Shown here in pieces: positions 26,404 to 38,600 of a DNA stretch of 64,000 nucleotides (position 1 is the stretch's first letter; the number at the start of each line of letters is the position of its first letter). Source of the stretch: Erythrophleum ivorense (lineage: Eukaryota > Streptophyta > Magnoliopsida > Fabales > Fabaceae); the NCBI GenBank assembly GCA_026724425.1, contig JAIUCV010000003.1, forward strand, positions 65,463,088 to 65,527,087, read 5' to 3'. The notes under the pieces were generated by a model. That model did not search any database, was not told the origin of the DNA, and worked only from the letters and a program-made list of their open reading frames with translations. The translations under genes and the position numbers were made by a program.

Positions 26404-27019
26404 TGGATTTTTCTTATAAGTTTTAGTTAAGTAATGTTGTTTTTACATACGTGTTTATTTAGAAATTTAAAAATGAGCAAACTAGTAATTTAGATTTTAA
26501 ATTATTATCTTATTTCATTTTACTTTTAAGAATTAATAAATATGCAAATTAATATTTTAAAAAAATAAATTCTGCACTTCAAAAGTTAAAACTAAATAGA
26601 CTTAGCAATTTAAGAGTCAAATTATTATATATTAGTCTTCTTGGCTATATTTCTATATAAAGAATTGAAATGAAATGAAAATAAACAAATAGGAATAAAT
26701 TTACTTTCCTTTCGTTTAAAAGTTAATGAAATAGGTGGAAATTTCCTTCTCTTTGGGGATGAAATCATAACTATATGGTTAGCTAGAGAAGCTATATCTT
26801 GAAAGTAAAGTTTGTTTCTTGTTTTGAGATGGCATCAGAGTATATGGTTAAAAAATTTTATATTTAAGCTTCAAATTGTTGAATCAATCTCTAAGTCATT
26901 ATGACTATATTAAGATAATTCAATTGAGTAAAAATCAAAATATAACACACCTTGGCATTAAATACTTCACAACAATAGAGCACATTAAAGGAAATGAGGT
27001 GCTAATTGAACAAATTTAT

Positions 27020-27785
27020 GTCAAGTTGATGATTATAGATCTTGCATGCGAATAAAGTTGTTTAAGGATCATATAATGCTAATGAAATTTGTTTAAGCTA
27101 GATCGTAATCCATTTAATTTGAGAAGTCACAGTGTAATAAACTATTACATTTTTCTACTTTGCTTCTCTTTTAATTTGTATACATTTATGTTTGAGAATG
27201 ACAAATATCCATAAAGTTGATGATTACAGATCCTGCATGGGAATAAAGTTGTTTAAGGATCATATAATGCAAATGAAATTTGTTTAAGCTATATCATAGT
27301 CCATTTGATTTGAGATGTCATGATGTAATAAACTATTACATTTTTCTATTTTGTCTTCTCTTTTAATTTGTATACATTTATACTTGAGAATGACAAATAT
27401 CCATAAAGTTGATGATTATAGATCCTGCATGTGAATGAAGTTGTTTAAGGATTGTATAATGCAAATGAAATTTGTTTAAACTATATCATAGTTCATTTGA
27501 TTTGAAAAGTCACAGTGTAATAAACTATTACATTTTTCTACTTTATCTTCTTTTTTAATTTATATACATTTATGTTTGAGAATGACAAATATCCATAAAG
27601 TTGATGATTACAGATCCTGCATGCGAATAAAGTTGTTTAAGGATCGTATAATGCAAATGAAATTTGTTTAAGCTATATCATAGTCCATTTGATTTGAAAA
27701 GTCACAGTGTAATAAACTATTATATTTTTCTACTTTGTCTCCTCTTTTAATTTGTATACATTTATGTTTGAGAATGACAAATATA
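27020..27785. repeat. Four-copy tandem array, ~192-bp unit
   Basis: The landmark GTTGATGATTA recurs at 27025, 27216, 27408 and 27600, so the period is 191-192 bp. Each unit also carries CCTGCATG (CTTGCATG in the first), AATGAAGTTG or AATAAAGTTG, GTTTAAGGAT, TAATAAACTATTA and GAGAATGACAAATAT. Units differ by scattered substitutions. The first unit lacks the TCCATAAA lead-in seen before the others. No open frame is preserved between units, so this is a non-coding, satellite-like array. Confidence 0.92.
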
Positions 27786-28664
27786 TATGGATGAACCGTA
27801 ATAAGCATTTAAGACTATTCATAATGAAATACCACATAAATTTTTAAAGAAGGAAATTACATTATAGTAGATGAAAGGTAATACTTATCCATAAAGAACT
27901 TACTATCATGATTATTGTAATTGATTTCATTTGTTTAAGCATGCAAATATTTAGGATTAGTGTATTTTTGGAATGTACATATTGTAACATTAATTCGTTA
28001 GGACTAAGTGGAAAAATATTAGAATTATTTGATTATGTAATTTATTTCTTTTTAAATGATGCTTAACGTTCTACATAATTAACTCTTATCTAAATAGTTA
28101 TTACCAATGCATTGAAATCATATTTGTAAATCACCATTATTGCTTACCGTGAGAATCAGTCCCCTTTACATCTGGGCAATTGATTTCCCTGATCGGAGAA
28201 AATCAATAAATGATTTGATTTTACAGTCCCTTTGCTAGCGAAACAGAAATGAAAAAGAAACAAAAAAAATGTTATATGGTATTTCTTATATTTTTATTAT
28301 AATTATTTAACTGTATTTTTTTTTTAAATAAAGATACGAGAATTATTTTAGATTTATTTAATTTATTTTTATTTTTATATATAATATTTTATGTCTCAAG
28401 CGGACTATTATATATAAAAGTTTTTAACCCAACAATTTTAATAACTCTATTCTATTACAAAAAATATTATTGTTTAAAAATTACATAAAACATTAGTGTA
28501 AAAATTTGTAGCTATGAGATTAAATTCATACTAAATTTGTGTTCTAATTGTGTTTAATGTTTATATATGCAAGTATATGCTTTGAAAATGGAGCAAACGT
28601 TGGTTGAAGATGATATGCCAAACGGTAATTTTTGTTTTAAAAATGGAATATAATATTGTTTATG

Positions 28665-28694
28665 ACAATAATAATAATAATAATAATAATAATT
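28665..28694. repeat. (AAT)n microsatellite
   Basis: About nine successive AAT units in intergenic DNA. Confidence 0.9.
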
Positions 28695-28849
28695 GAAATC
28701 AAGGGCCCGGGAAGGAGAAAGGGGGGTATACAGTTGGTACGGAATAGGATAAAGACAAGATACAGCTTTTATAATAATGGAAAAAGCAGGGGCATTTTTG
28801 TCATTCCGAATGAATAATTGCCAATTGCCTTTCCTTTTCCAGACAAGCC

Positions 28850-28855
28850 CACGTG
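28850..28855. promoter_or_regulatory. G-box (CACGTG)
   Basis: The palindrome CACGTG in the context CCCACGTGACCC is the kind of site bound by bZIP and bHLH factors. It lies 1.7 kb upstream of the HERK2-like start codon, so a link to that gene is only a possibility. Confidence 0.25.
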
Positions 28856-30069
28856 ACCCACTCCCCAAATAATGCAAACTTCTTGTCTCCTTTATAATAA
28901 TCCTTTTAAAATTCAAACCCACAACTCATCACAAAAATAAAAAAATATTTTTAATTTCGCCAAAATTTTAAACATTTTAATATAAATTTTTAAAAACAAA
29001 TAATTTCATTTTTCTTTTTTTAAAAAACAATTTATTTTTTCCCCTTTATCACGCTTTTATAAAAAAAATTAATGATAAATTTAATAATACATTAATTTAG
29101 ATATCAAATTTAAGTGTAAGTTATTGTTGTTAAATAAATAAATAACATTTAAATCAAGAGATTATTAAGTTTGATTTTAAATTTAAATGAATGATATGAG
29201 AAAGTAATAAAGTTATATTTTTTTAATGACAATGCCTTCCTTTAAATTAAGAGTATTAAATTAAAATTTTTTTGAAATAAAAATAATAAAAATGTATTTA
29301 AAATTTTAATTTTATTATGAGAAAATTTACATGATACTGCTAAAAATTGATTCAATTGATAAATTTTAGATATGTTGATTAAAGGGGTATTTGTTAGCCC
29401 AAAAAAAAAAAGGGATTTTCAATTAAAATTTGTCAGTGGTTATTTTGTTAGTAGTCATTTATCAATTACAATGAATCTAACCTTAAAAGTTGAAACAATT
29501 TATCAACTTTTTTTATCTAAAAAAATTAATGTAGTTATTTAGATATTTAAGTACCTCAACTGAAACATATTTATTTAAAAATTAATTCGAATAACTATAA
29601 CTTATATTAAATTATAATAAGGTGAAAATTGTAAGTTATGCCTTTTTACTTTTTTGAATATATGGTTCAAGATGAATTCATATTAACATTTTTTTAAGTA
29701 ATTGAATTGAGATAATGTAAAAAAAGATCTTTTTCCCTTTTTCAGTGAGCTCAGTTTTCGCCCTTTAATTCTTATTTCTTGTTTAATTTATCCTTGAAAA
29801 CCCAAATCTACTTATTATTTAATAAATTTAAAATAATAATAAGAAAATTTGCAGCTGTTACATTATAACAGTTACAAGAAAATGCAATAAAGTACCAATT
29901 TTGTAGTGTCAGATTCCTGGCTTCCTGCTGAAGGTACAAAAAACATAGCCTGGATGAAGTGAACTTTTCCAATCTGTTCACACGAAAAAAAAAAAACAAC
30001 GATACCCCACGTTCTGTATTTCTTATCGTAGTTTGTTTATTCGAAAAGAGCCTCATTTCCGGAAGTACC

Positions 30070-30558
30070 TTTGATTTTATGGAATTTTCTCCGGTTTCCC
30101 AATCTCACCAGTGAGCAAAGTTATTCTTTTTTGTGATTCATACATGCTGCATTGCCATCTCTTCTTCTTCTTCTTCTTCTCCTTTTTTCTCTAATAATCC
30201 TTCCACTTCATCTTCGTTCAGATCTGGGAAATCGCTGTGTTTGGCGGAGACTGATTCAGATAAGCAAACGCTTGAGGTGGGTTTTCACTTGTATTTATTG
30301 TTGTAGCTCACATGGTGTCCAAAGGGTAAATCCATATGCCATAGATGGTTTTCTCTATTTCGCTACAAAGGTTTCCATGGACTTGATTTACTTGTTCAAA
30401 ATCTTGGATGTAAGGGGTTGTTACTGTGAATTGGGAGGGTAGGCTTCCTGGGTCTGTATTGATTTTGCCTTCTTTGATACCATGTGGCTTTTGCTTCTCC
30501 ATTGAGACTTGCTACTGTTTCGAAGTTAAATTGACGTTATCTTTGAGAAATAGCCACA
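30070..30558 (+). other. Leader region of the HERK2-like gene
   Basis: Contains a TTC-rich pyrimidine tract (about 30159-30180) typical of plant 5' UTRs, and a possible leader-intron donor near 30275 (GAGGTGGGT). A 96-codon open frame at 30152-30442 inside it looks fortuitous. The transcription start is not determinable by eye. Confidence 0.35.
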
Positions 30559-33126
30559 ATGGGGAGGGTCTTAGTTGAGGGACTGTTTAGTGTACTGAAT
30601 CTAGTGATAATCTCAGCGGTTGTAAGCGCTGTGGAAGCTCAGTCAAAGTCGATTTTCATAAATTGTGGTTCAAATTCTTCTGTAAATGTTGATGGTAGGA
30701 GATGGATTGGGGATATGGTCCCTATTAACAATGTCACCCTTAGTTCTCCTGGTGTTCCTGCTTCCGCTTCTACATTAAGTGGCAATTCACCCTATGATCC
30801 GCTCTACGAAACTGCTCGGTTTTTCACAGGTGCTTATAATTACACCATTAAAGGAGTTCAGGGAAACTATATTGTTAGGCTTCATTTCTGTCCCTTTGCG
30901 TTCGAGAACTTCAATGTCAATGAGTCCTCATTTGGCGTTGTGGCCAATGGTCTGAAACTATTGTCAGAGTTCAATGTTCCCGGTGAGGTATCGCACAAGA
31001 ATATGTACTTGCAGAGTTCTGGTAGTAATTCAAGTTCATTCTTCTTGATTAAAGAGTATATTCTGGCTATCAATACGGGTGTGCTTGTGATTGAACTCAT
31101 CCCAACTAGAATCTCATTTGGCTTTATCAATGCCATTGAGATTGTCCCAGTTGCAGATGAGCTTTTTGCAGGCTCTGTCAATAAAGTTGGTGGAAGTGAT
31201 GCAAATTTGAATTTGACTGGACTTGGGATGGAGACTATGTATAGGCTGAACGTTGGTGGTCCGGAAATTACATCGAATGAGGATAAAGATATTTGGAGAA
31301 CTTGGGAAGTAGATTCTAGCTACATGATCATAGAAGATGCTGGGTCAAGAATTAAGAACAGTTCTAATGTTACATATGCTTCAATGAATGATTCTTCAGT
31401 GGCTCCTCTCCTTGTGTATGAGACTGCAAGGACAATGTCCAACAGTGAAGTCTTGGAGAAAAGATTTAACATGTCATGGAAGTTTGAAGTGGACCCTGAT
31501 TTTGAGTATATGATCCGATTACATTTCTGTGAGCTGGAATTTGATAAGGCAAATGAGAGAATTTTTAGGATCTATATAAACAACAAGACAGCGGCAGATA
31601 ATGTTGATATTTTTGTACGAGCAGGAGGGATGAATAAAGCATATCACCAGGATTATGTTGATGCTGTGTCCTCAAGAATCAACACACTTTGGGTTCAATT
31701 AGGGCCTGATACAGCTGCTGGTGCTGCAGGGACTGATGCTTTCTTAAATGGGCTAGAAATTTTCAAGATTAGTCGAAATGGGAATCTTGCCTATGTAGGG
31801 AGATATGGTTCATCAGGCAATTCAACTAGCAAATCAAAAACACGAATTCTTTGGATGGGAGTTGGAGCAGCTCTAGCTTCTGTTGCCATGATTGCATTAA
31901 TAATTGCTCTAGTTTTCTGGTTTTGCAAAAGCCACAGGAAAACATCAAGTGATACCAAAAACAATGCTCCAGGTTGGCGGCCATTGTTTCTTTATGGGGC
32001 CACTGTAAAGAGCACTGTCAATGCCAAGGGATCAGCAGGAACTCAAAATTCATATGGATCCGTGGCATCAACCAGAGTTGGCAAGCGGTTTACATTAGCA
32101 GAAATTCGTGCTGCAACAAAAAATTTTGATGAAAGTTTGGTAATTGGAGAAGGAGGCTTTGGTAAGGTTTACAAGGGAGAGATTGATGATGGTGTCCTTG
32201 CTGCAATTAAGCGGGCCAACCTGCAATCTGATCAAGGTCTGGCTGAATTTGAGACAGAGATTGAGATGCTTTCCAAACTCAGGCATAGGCATCTGGTGTC
32301 CCTGATTGGGTTCTGTGAAGAGAAAAATGAAATGATTCTGGTTTATGAGTATATGGCAAATGGGACTCTTAGGAGTCATCTATTTGGGAGTGATCTTCCG
32401 CCATTAACTTGGAAGCAGCGCCTAGAAGTGTGCATCGGAGCTGCAAGAGGACTTCATTACCTGCATACAGGAGCGGAACGTGGAATAATTCACAGGGATG
32501 TCAAGACAACCAATATATTGTTAGATGAGAATTTTGTAGCTAAAATGTCTGATTTTGGATTGTCAAAAGATGGTCCTGCTTTGGACCGTACTCATGTTAG
32601 TACAGCTGTGAAAGGAAGTTTTGGTTACCTAGACCCTGAGTACTTTAGGCGACAGCAGCTGACTGAGAAATCAGATGTTTACTCTTTTGGCGTTGTGTTG
32701 TTTGAAGTTGTCTGCGCTCGAGCTGTGATAAACCCTACCTTGCCTAAAGATCAAATCAATCTTGCAGAATGGGCAATGAGATGGCAGAGGCAGAGATCGC
32801 TTGAAACTATTATCGATCCACCGCTTGCAGGAAATTATTGTCCCGAGTCCTTGTCCAAGTATGGGGATATAGCAGAAAAATGTCTTGCTGATGAGGGGAA
32901 GATTCGGCCCACAATGGGTGAGGTGTTGTGGCACTTGGAGTATGTTCTGCAACTACATGAAGCTTGGTTAAACACTACCAGCAGAGAAACTTCATTCTCA
33001 AGTAGTCAAGCTTTGAGAGGATTCAAAGAGGGAGAATTAGAAGAGATACAGGAGCCATCGGCAAGTCTAGATGAAGAGAATGGCTCTGCTACAAGTGGAG
33101 TCAGAGAAATGGATGCTGCAACTTGA
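30559..33126 (+). CDS. HERK2: CrRLK1L malectin-like receptor kinase, HERK2-like (855 aa, single exon)
   Basis: A plasma-membrane receptor-like serine/threonine kinase of the FERONIA/THESEUS/HERK family, which senses cell-wall state and RALF peptides and controls cell elongation. Residues 1-28 form a signal peptide. Residues about 30-400 are two tandem malectin-like domains rich in N-glycosylation sites. A transmembrane helix covers about 430-456. The kinase domain starts near F511: glycine loop I529-G535 (IGEGGFG), lysine K551, catalytic H645-R646-D647, and D665-F666-G667, all intact, so an active kinase is expected. Lack of introns is usual in this family. The tail (SFSSSQA..) and juxtamembrane (GWRPLF) resemble Arabidopsis HERK2 (At1g30570) more than THE1, HERK1 or FER as I recall them. 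The next gene downstream is OLA1/YchF1, as in Arabidopsis. Confidence 0.95.
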   Translation: MGRVLVEGLFSVLNLVIISAVVSAVEAQSKSIFINCGSNSSVNVDGRRWIGDMVPINNVTLSSPGVPASASTLSGNSPYDPLYETARFFTGAYNYTIKGVQGNYIVRLHFCPFAFENFNVNESSFGVVANGLKLLSEFNVPGEVSHKNMYLQSSGSNSSSFFLIKEYILAINTGVLVIELIPTRISFGFINAIEIVPVADELFAGSVNKVGGSDANLNLTGLGMETMYRLNVGGPEITSNEDKDIWRTWEVDSSYMIIEDAGSRIKNSSNVTYASMNDSSVAPLLVYETARTMSNSEVLEKRFNMSWKFEVDPDFEYMIRLHFCELEFDKANERIFRIYINNKTAADNVDIFVRAGGMNKAYHQDYVDAVSSRINTLWVQLGPDTAAGAAGTDAFLNGLEIFKISRNGNLAYVGRYGSSGNSTSKSKTRILWMGVGAALASVAMIALIIALVFWFCKSHRKTSSDTKNNAPGWRPLFLYGATVKSTVNAKGSAGTQNSYGSVASTRVGKRFTLAEIRAATKNFDESLVIGEGGFGKVYKGEIDDGVLAAIKRANLQSDQGLAEFETEIEMLSKLRHRHLVSLIGFCEEKNEMILVYEYMANGTLRSHLFGSDLPPLTWKQRLEVCIGAARGLHYLHTGAERGIIHRDVKTTNILLDENFVAKMSDFGLSKDGPALDRTHVSTAVKGSFGYLDPEYFRRQQLTEKSDVYSFGVVLFEVVCARAVINPTLPKDQINLAEWAMRWQRQRSLETIIDPPLAGNYCPESLSKYGDIAEKCLADEGKIRPTMGEVLWHLEYVLQLHEAWLNTTSRETSFSSSQALRGFKEGELEEIQEPSASLDEENGSATSGVREMDAAT

Positions 33127-35570
33127 GTTCGATGACTACCATTAAAGCACAATGACTGTTAAGTTAATATGCTTCACTGATTCTTTCAATTTGTTTTATT
33201 GAATTTAAGTATTATTATTATTATCTTCCATCTGATATATATTCACTTCACATGGTAATGGAATGGGTAAATTATGAACGTTTCTATCAAAAATCCTAAC
33301 CTGTGATGCTCTCCTGTTAGAGTCAAGTCTCAATTATATTAGTTAAATCTCTTTCTACAAAAGCTCATCACAACTCCCTGTTAAGTCATTTATGTGATAT
33401 AAATGTATATCAATTTGGCTTGAGATGTCTCAAAATTTTAACACTTATCTATCTACGTAAGTGTTGAAAAATCAATCGAAAAAATTTAGCAGCGAAGCAA
33501 GGCCCTTTGCGAAAATGTGTAGTTTTACTAGTTGTATGAGAAAATGGCCCTTCCAAGAATGCACTATGCTGTAGCAGGTGCTAAAAGTCAACCCACAATT
33601 CATGTAATGCTCTAAATATCTTAAAATTCAAGGTCTTGAAGTATCAGCAAATTCTGAAAAGATGATTAGATATTTTGGGATATATGGATTTGTGCTTTCT
33701 TCTTTTACCTTTATTAAACCAACTCCTGGGTTTCGTAGAGGAGGGTGTCCAAATGCTACTATGCTAGAGGGGGATTCAAATTCAAATGTTTTACTCCGCA
33801 AAATAGATACTATAAAATTGAGGGAGTGAAGTGTTAATAAATCGAAGGGATCTAGTAACTTATTTTAACTATAAGGTAATAGTTGTTAAAGAAAAAAAAA
33901 GGAAAAAAAAAAACCTACTCTCTTTGGTCTTATTTATAAAGTCCTTTCTAAAAATTTTTGATGATCCTTAAAATAAGATCCTTCACAAAATTTTACAAGT
34001 ATTTATTATTCTTTTTCATATTTGTCCTTCATGATTATTGATATAATGGTAGAGATTAATTTCAATTAGGGATAAATTTAAAATTTTGTGATAATTTTTT
34101 CAAAAATCAATACATCAACTAATTTTAACATCTTTTCTTAATCTATGTGATTTAGTTGAAAGGACCTTATAAATAAGACCGGAGGGAGAATAAGGTAATG
34201 TTCCAAAAATTGAGGGTTCAAATTTAGGAGATATATTTATGAGTTGTTAATAAGTTAAGCCAATAGGGTCCTGGTGAAAGAGCTCTATAGGGTGGCCTTT
34301 TAGTTCATGTGCTCCCTTGATTAGTTAGTAGGGCTCTTTTAACTAATTAATAAGGTTTTTCTTAATTAAATAACAAGTTTTTTTTTTTTTGTTTTTTCTC
34401 TCTAATAGCTTCCTTGAAACTATGGTTAGTTCGGTCTTTTAACTAGTTAAAAAAGATACTCTTAAAAATTAAATTATCATGATTTTCTTAATAAATTATC
34501 ATACATCTCTTAGACATTTTATTCTAATAATGACAGGAAGTAAATTCGTAAATGGAAAGTAAATTTAAAACGTAAACTCGTATCATAAATTCGTAAGAGT
34601 TTATATTTGTTAATAATTATATATAAAATATAATATATAAATAGAAATTCATTTAAATACACTTTAAATTATACTATTTTTTTTAAAAATTATTTATATT
34701 TTATAATTCATATTTTTTAATATAAAAATTTTAATAAAGTTCATACATAAATATTATTTTTGAGTCCCTCTTTAATGGATTGTACTAGATTTAAAAATTT
34801 TTAATCTTTTTAAACTCAGTTTGATTCAGTTATATGGGAATTTGTCAAATTTAGTACAAAACACATTAAGTTAATTGAATTTATCTGAGTCAAAGACAAA
34901 TTAAACGACCTTTGTATTGAGTCTGAGTTTACAAACAAGTTACCCGATTTTTTTAAATAAAAACTTAAACTTGTTAAAATTGAAGATTCAACTCATAAGT
35001 TTAACAACAATGGACAAGATTGTGTAAAAAATATGCAATAATGTAAAAATGTATATATTACAATAGTATTTGATACTTTTTCTTAGAAAGAAAATGCGAG
35101 TATTTGATCTATTTAAAAAATTATAAAAATATAATTAAATGATAATGTTAAATAAATAAAAAAAAGAATAATGAAAAATAATAAAACAAATTATATTATA
35201 TGGTTAATTTAATATATTGGTAATATTTACTGTTAAAAAAAGACATAACTGTTAATAAAGTGATATATATATAATAAATATCATAATAAAATTAAAAAAT
35301 TAAAAGATTAATTTAACAGAAATAAATTAAAAAATAAATAAATTTAAAAAACTAACATACAAATCAATTTATTAGTATACAAATCTCGTCATTAATATAT
35401 ATTTGGTTGATTGCCTTAGCATTTATTTCTTCCTATGTTCTAATTTATAAATTATTTGAATATTTTTAAGATGTAAAACCTTTCACGAAGTGGAATAAAA
35501 TGGTAACAGTGGCACGCGATGATATTCTCAGGCAGCAGCCGCAGCAATTCAGCTGGACTCGCAATACTCT
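33127..35570. other. Intergenic region between HERK2-like and OLA1 genes
   Basis: The proximal part is the likely 3' UTR of the HERK2-like gene. It then holds a Stowaway-like MITE (33918-34190) and very AT-rich DNA without exons. No gene was recognised on either strand. Confidence 0.7.
33918..34190. mobile_element. Stowaway-like MITE
   Basis: A terminal inverted repeat of about 30 bp: the left end contains GGTCTTATTTATAAAGTCCT, and the right end, read on the minus strand, starts CTCCCTCCGGTCTTATTTAT and continues AAGGTCCTTTC. CTCCCTCC is the diagnostic Stowaway (Tc1/mariner) terminus. TA dinucleotides lie outside both ends (33916-33917 and 34191-34192), matching the TA target preference. The left terminus is degenerate (CTCTCTTTGG). 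There is no coding capacity. Confidence 0.8.
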
Positions 35571-35576
35571 GTACAC

Positions 35577-35585
35577 AAAACCCTA
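35577..35585 (+). promoter_or_regulatory. Telo-box upstream of OLA1
   Basis: AAAACCCTA lies about 110 bases before the start codon, within or near the 5' UTR. Telo-boxes are enriched in plant translation and ribosome-associated genes, which fits OLA1/YchF biology. Confidence 0.5.
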
Positions 35586-35690
35586 CGAAGCTTCGCTGAT
35601 GCTCTTACCTTCTGCACTCTCTCTCTGAGAGCCACCTATTAATCGGAATCGAACCCTTAATCCAAGTTCTGTTTTTGTGGGCCTGAGACA

Positions 35691-38600
35691 ATGCCGCCCA
35701 AAGCTTCCAAATCGAAGGAAGCGCCCGCTGAACGTCCCATCTTTGGTCGATTCTCATCGCACCTCAAGATTGGCATTGTATACCTTTTTTTTTTCCTCTG
35801 CTCTCTTCTTCTGATGGAAATGGGATTTCTTTTTCACTTTTCAAGTTATGTTCTTTACTTGTGAAATATAAATTCAGATGGGTAATTGAATTGGGCTCAG
35901 AGATATATATATATATATATATATATAGAGGTTTATTTGATGACATCACCAATGACATGTGCTGCTCTATATTCATTTCATTTATGTATTTTTCTTAGTT
36001 GAATGATTAGTAACTTAAAGTAGAAAATATTCATGATTGATTAATTGAGTTTGACAACATTTACTTTCTACAAGTAAGCTGGATTCTTTGTGCAACTACA
36101 TGAATTTGTATGATATGATTAACTCTGTTTGGGAAAGTTATGCATTAATCTAAGGGAAACTGTTTGTTTAACCATTATCAGTCAGTGAACTTAAGAAATT
36201 ATTTATCAAGAAACTTTTCAGTCATTTTGTCTATTTTTTCCTTATTCAGGTGGGCTTGCCAAACGTTGGCAAATCTACTCTTTTTAATACACTCACAAAG
36301 TTGTCCATACCTGCTGAGAACTTTCCTTTCTGCACCATTGAGCCTAATGAGGCACGGGTCAATGTCCCAGATGAGCGATTTGAGTGGCTTTGCCAATTAT
36401 ACAAGCCAAAAAGTGAGGTATGTAACTTATTCAAGCCTTACATAGAATCTACGGTCATGTACTGAATCACTTGGAATATTGTAAAATATCATTGAAACTT
36501 TATGGGAATCTTTCATGAATCAGAGACACACAAATTTTTTTTTTTGGATTGGGATATTTTATGTTCATCTATAGTTGATATTGCTATGCATAACATTTGG
36601 TGGCTACTTCACCTTCGATTTTCACTGGAAGACAAAAGCCACAAAATTAACATTATTAAAGGCAAATACACTAGATTTGTAAATTATTATAAGCTAGATT
36701 TCACTTTCTAACTTTCTATAATAACAAAAGAATTATAATATTGTGTACAGCTTGAGTTATCCTCCACAGAATGAAACGGACCTTCTTTTGATGATGTAAA
36801 TAGATTAAGGCGTGGGATACACCTGACTCAGACGATTTTACTTCATGACAACTTTGATTTGTTATTATGTTGGGAAGTTGTGTTAACTGTTGGCTGTTGA
36901 GTAATGCCCACAAAAGTTACAAATAAAAGAACATTATAAGAGGAAGAAATTATAATGCCTTGGTGGATCTCTTGCGATGATGCTAACCATATACTTAGTG
37001 TAGCATGGAGTATATCCTATGTAAGAAATCTACTCTCGCTGGAATTATATCCATATTGAAAATTTTAATGTTGGTATAAGAAAAATATCATATCTGATTG
37101 ATAATTGAAGCATAATGGCTATTTTATAAGAAATATAAGAGATTAAGACTTTGAAGACCTTAAAACTTTATTTTTTTCCTCTGAAAGAACCTCATAAGTT
37201 CCACTAGAGTTTTAACATCAGAAGATGGAAAAGGGGAGGTCACTCTTTATACCTGATGTTAAACTTCCATATTAAATTTGCGTTATTGGTATTCCAAAAA
37301 GGAAAGAGAGGTAAATAATGTGATGTAGGACAAAATAGGAAAAAATGAAAACAACAAAAATGTCAACTCATTGCAGAATGCTGCTATAGAATGTTATGTA
37401 GGTTAAGAACAACCTTCTCATCTTACTAAGTATTATTAATCAGAGAGGATTGGTTGCATTCATCTTTTGGAGTAGAGTGTGGACAACTGACTACCATTTG
37501 TTATTACTAGTACTAGGCCTTGTCATATGTATCAATTTTTTTCATGTTTAAATATTGGTATTGTAATTTGAATACTCATGCATTCAGCAGTTCTAGGATC
37601 TATGTCTCATTATTCGTTTAATCAAGGGAGGAGGTATTCTTTTGTCATTGTACTTAGTTTAAGCTATAGATGTATTTTCCTGTTTCACCAAGTTCTCTTT
37701 TTCATGGTCTTTGAACAATTCTGGCATTCTCTCTAATTTGTCCAACAAAACATTATTGGCGGTCTCCTTGGGAAATTCACCTAATATATGGTTTTACAGT
37801 TAAGCTGTTACATATTTCTAATTATTGAAAATAAGGTATTAATTGTTTGTCATTGATGAATCAGTCTATCCTCCTTCATGACATTTTAAAGTTTTCATAC
37901 AGATCTCAGCTTTCTTAGAAATCCATGATATAGCTGGATTGGTTCGAGGTGCTCATCAAGGACAAGGATTGGGCAATAGTTTTTTATCTCATATACGTGC
38001 AGTAGATGGCATTTTTCATGTTTTGCGTAAGATATCTAATCTTGTTGTTTAATATTTCTATCTGTGTTGCATCATGGGTGATTGTAATATCGACTTGGCA
38101 ATTATAACCTTTAGTCCTTGCTGTTTGTTAGGGGCATTTGAGGATCCAGATATTATCCATGTAGATGATTCTGTTGACCCAGTGCGGGATTTAGAGATTA
38201 TTTCTGAAGAATTACGGCTGAAGGTATGTTTTATTAATTCCGCAATTTTTAGTAAAATATATGAGTCAGGCAGGGTTTGGTCTGATGGTTTTATACAATG
38301 ACATGCAACATGCAACATGCTAAATGGAAAACCAAGAAAGCTTTAAAATTCAGTATGCCAATACAGTTGAGTAAGGACTTGGGGACACAAGTAAAGGTTT
38401 AATAGATTTCAGGGAAATAGGTTTTACGAGAAAACTGTCTTTTGTTATCCTTATCAAATGCTTCATGGTTCTGAGAAGTTTCTGGTTTTGTGCTCTAACC
38501 TAAGAAGCACCGATACTAGCATAGATATGGAGCACGACACAATACAAACACTGCAATAAGACTAGATATAAAGTGTTTAAATGCAATTTGAAGTGTCATG

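Larger units (their letters stand above)
24004..30050. other. Intergenic region between WAP-like and HERK2-like genes
   Basis: About 6 kb with no convincing exon on either strand. The first few hundred bases should be the 3' UTR of the WAP-like gene. The rest is AT-rich and holds the (CT)n(TA)n microsatellite, the 192-bp tandem array, an (AAT)n run at about 28665-28694 and a G-box-like CACGTG at 28850-28855. Confidence 0.7.

Noticed and set aside
27020..27785. Tandem array considered as a CRISPR array
   Set aside because: Units are ~192 bp, similar along their whole length, without unique spacers, and the DNA is plant nuclear.
28554..28922. 122-codon minus-strand frame in intergenic DNA
   Set aside because: Includes a run of tyrosines from the (AAT)n microsatellite and matches no family I know.
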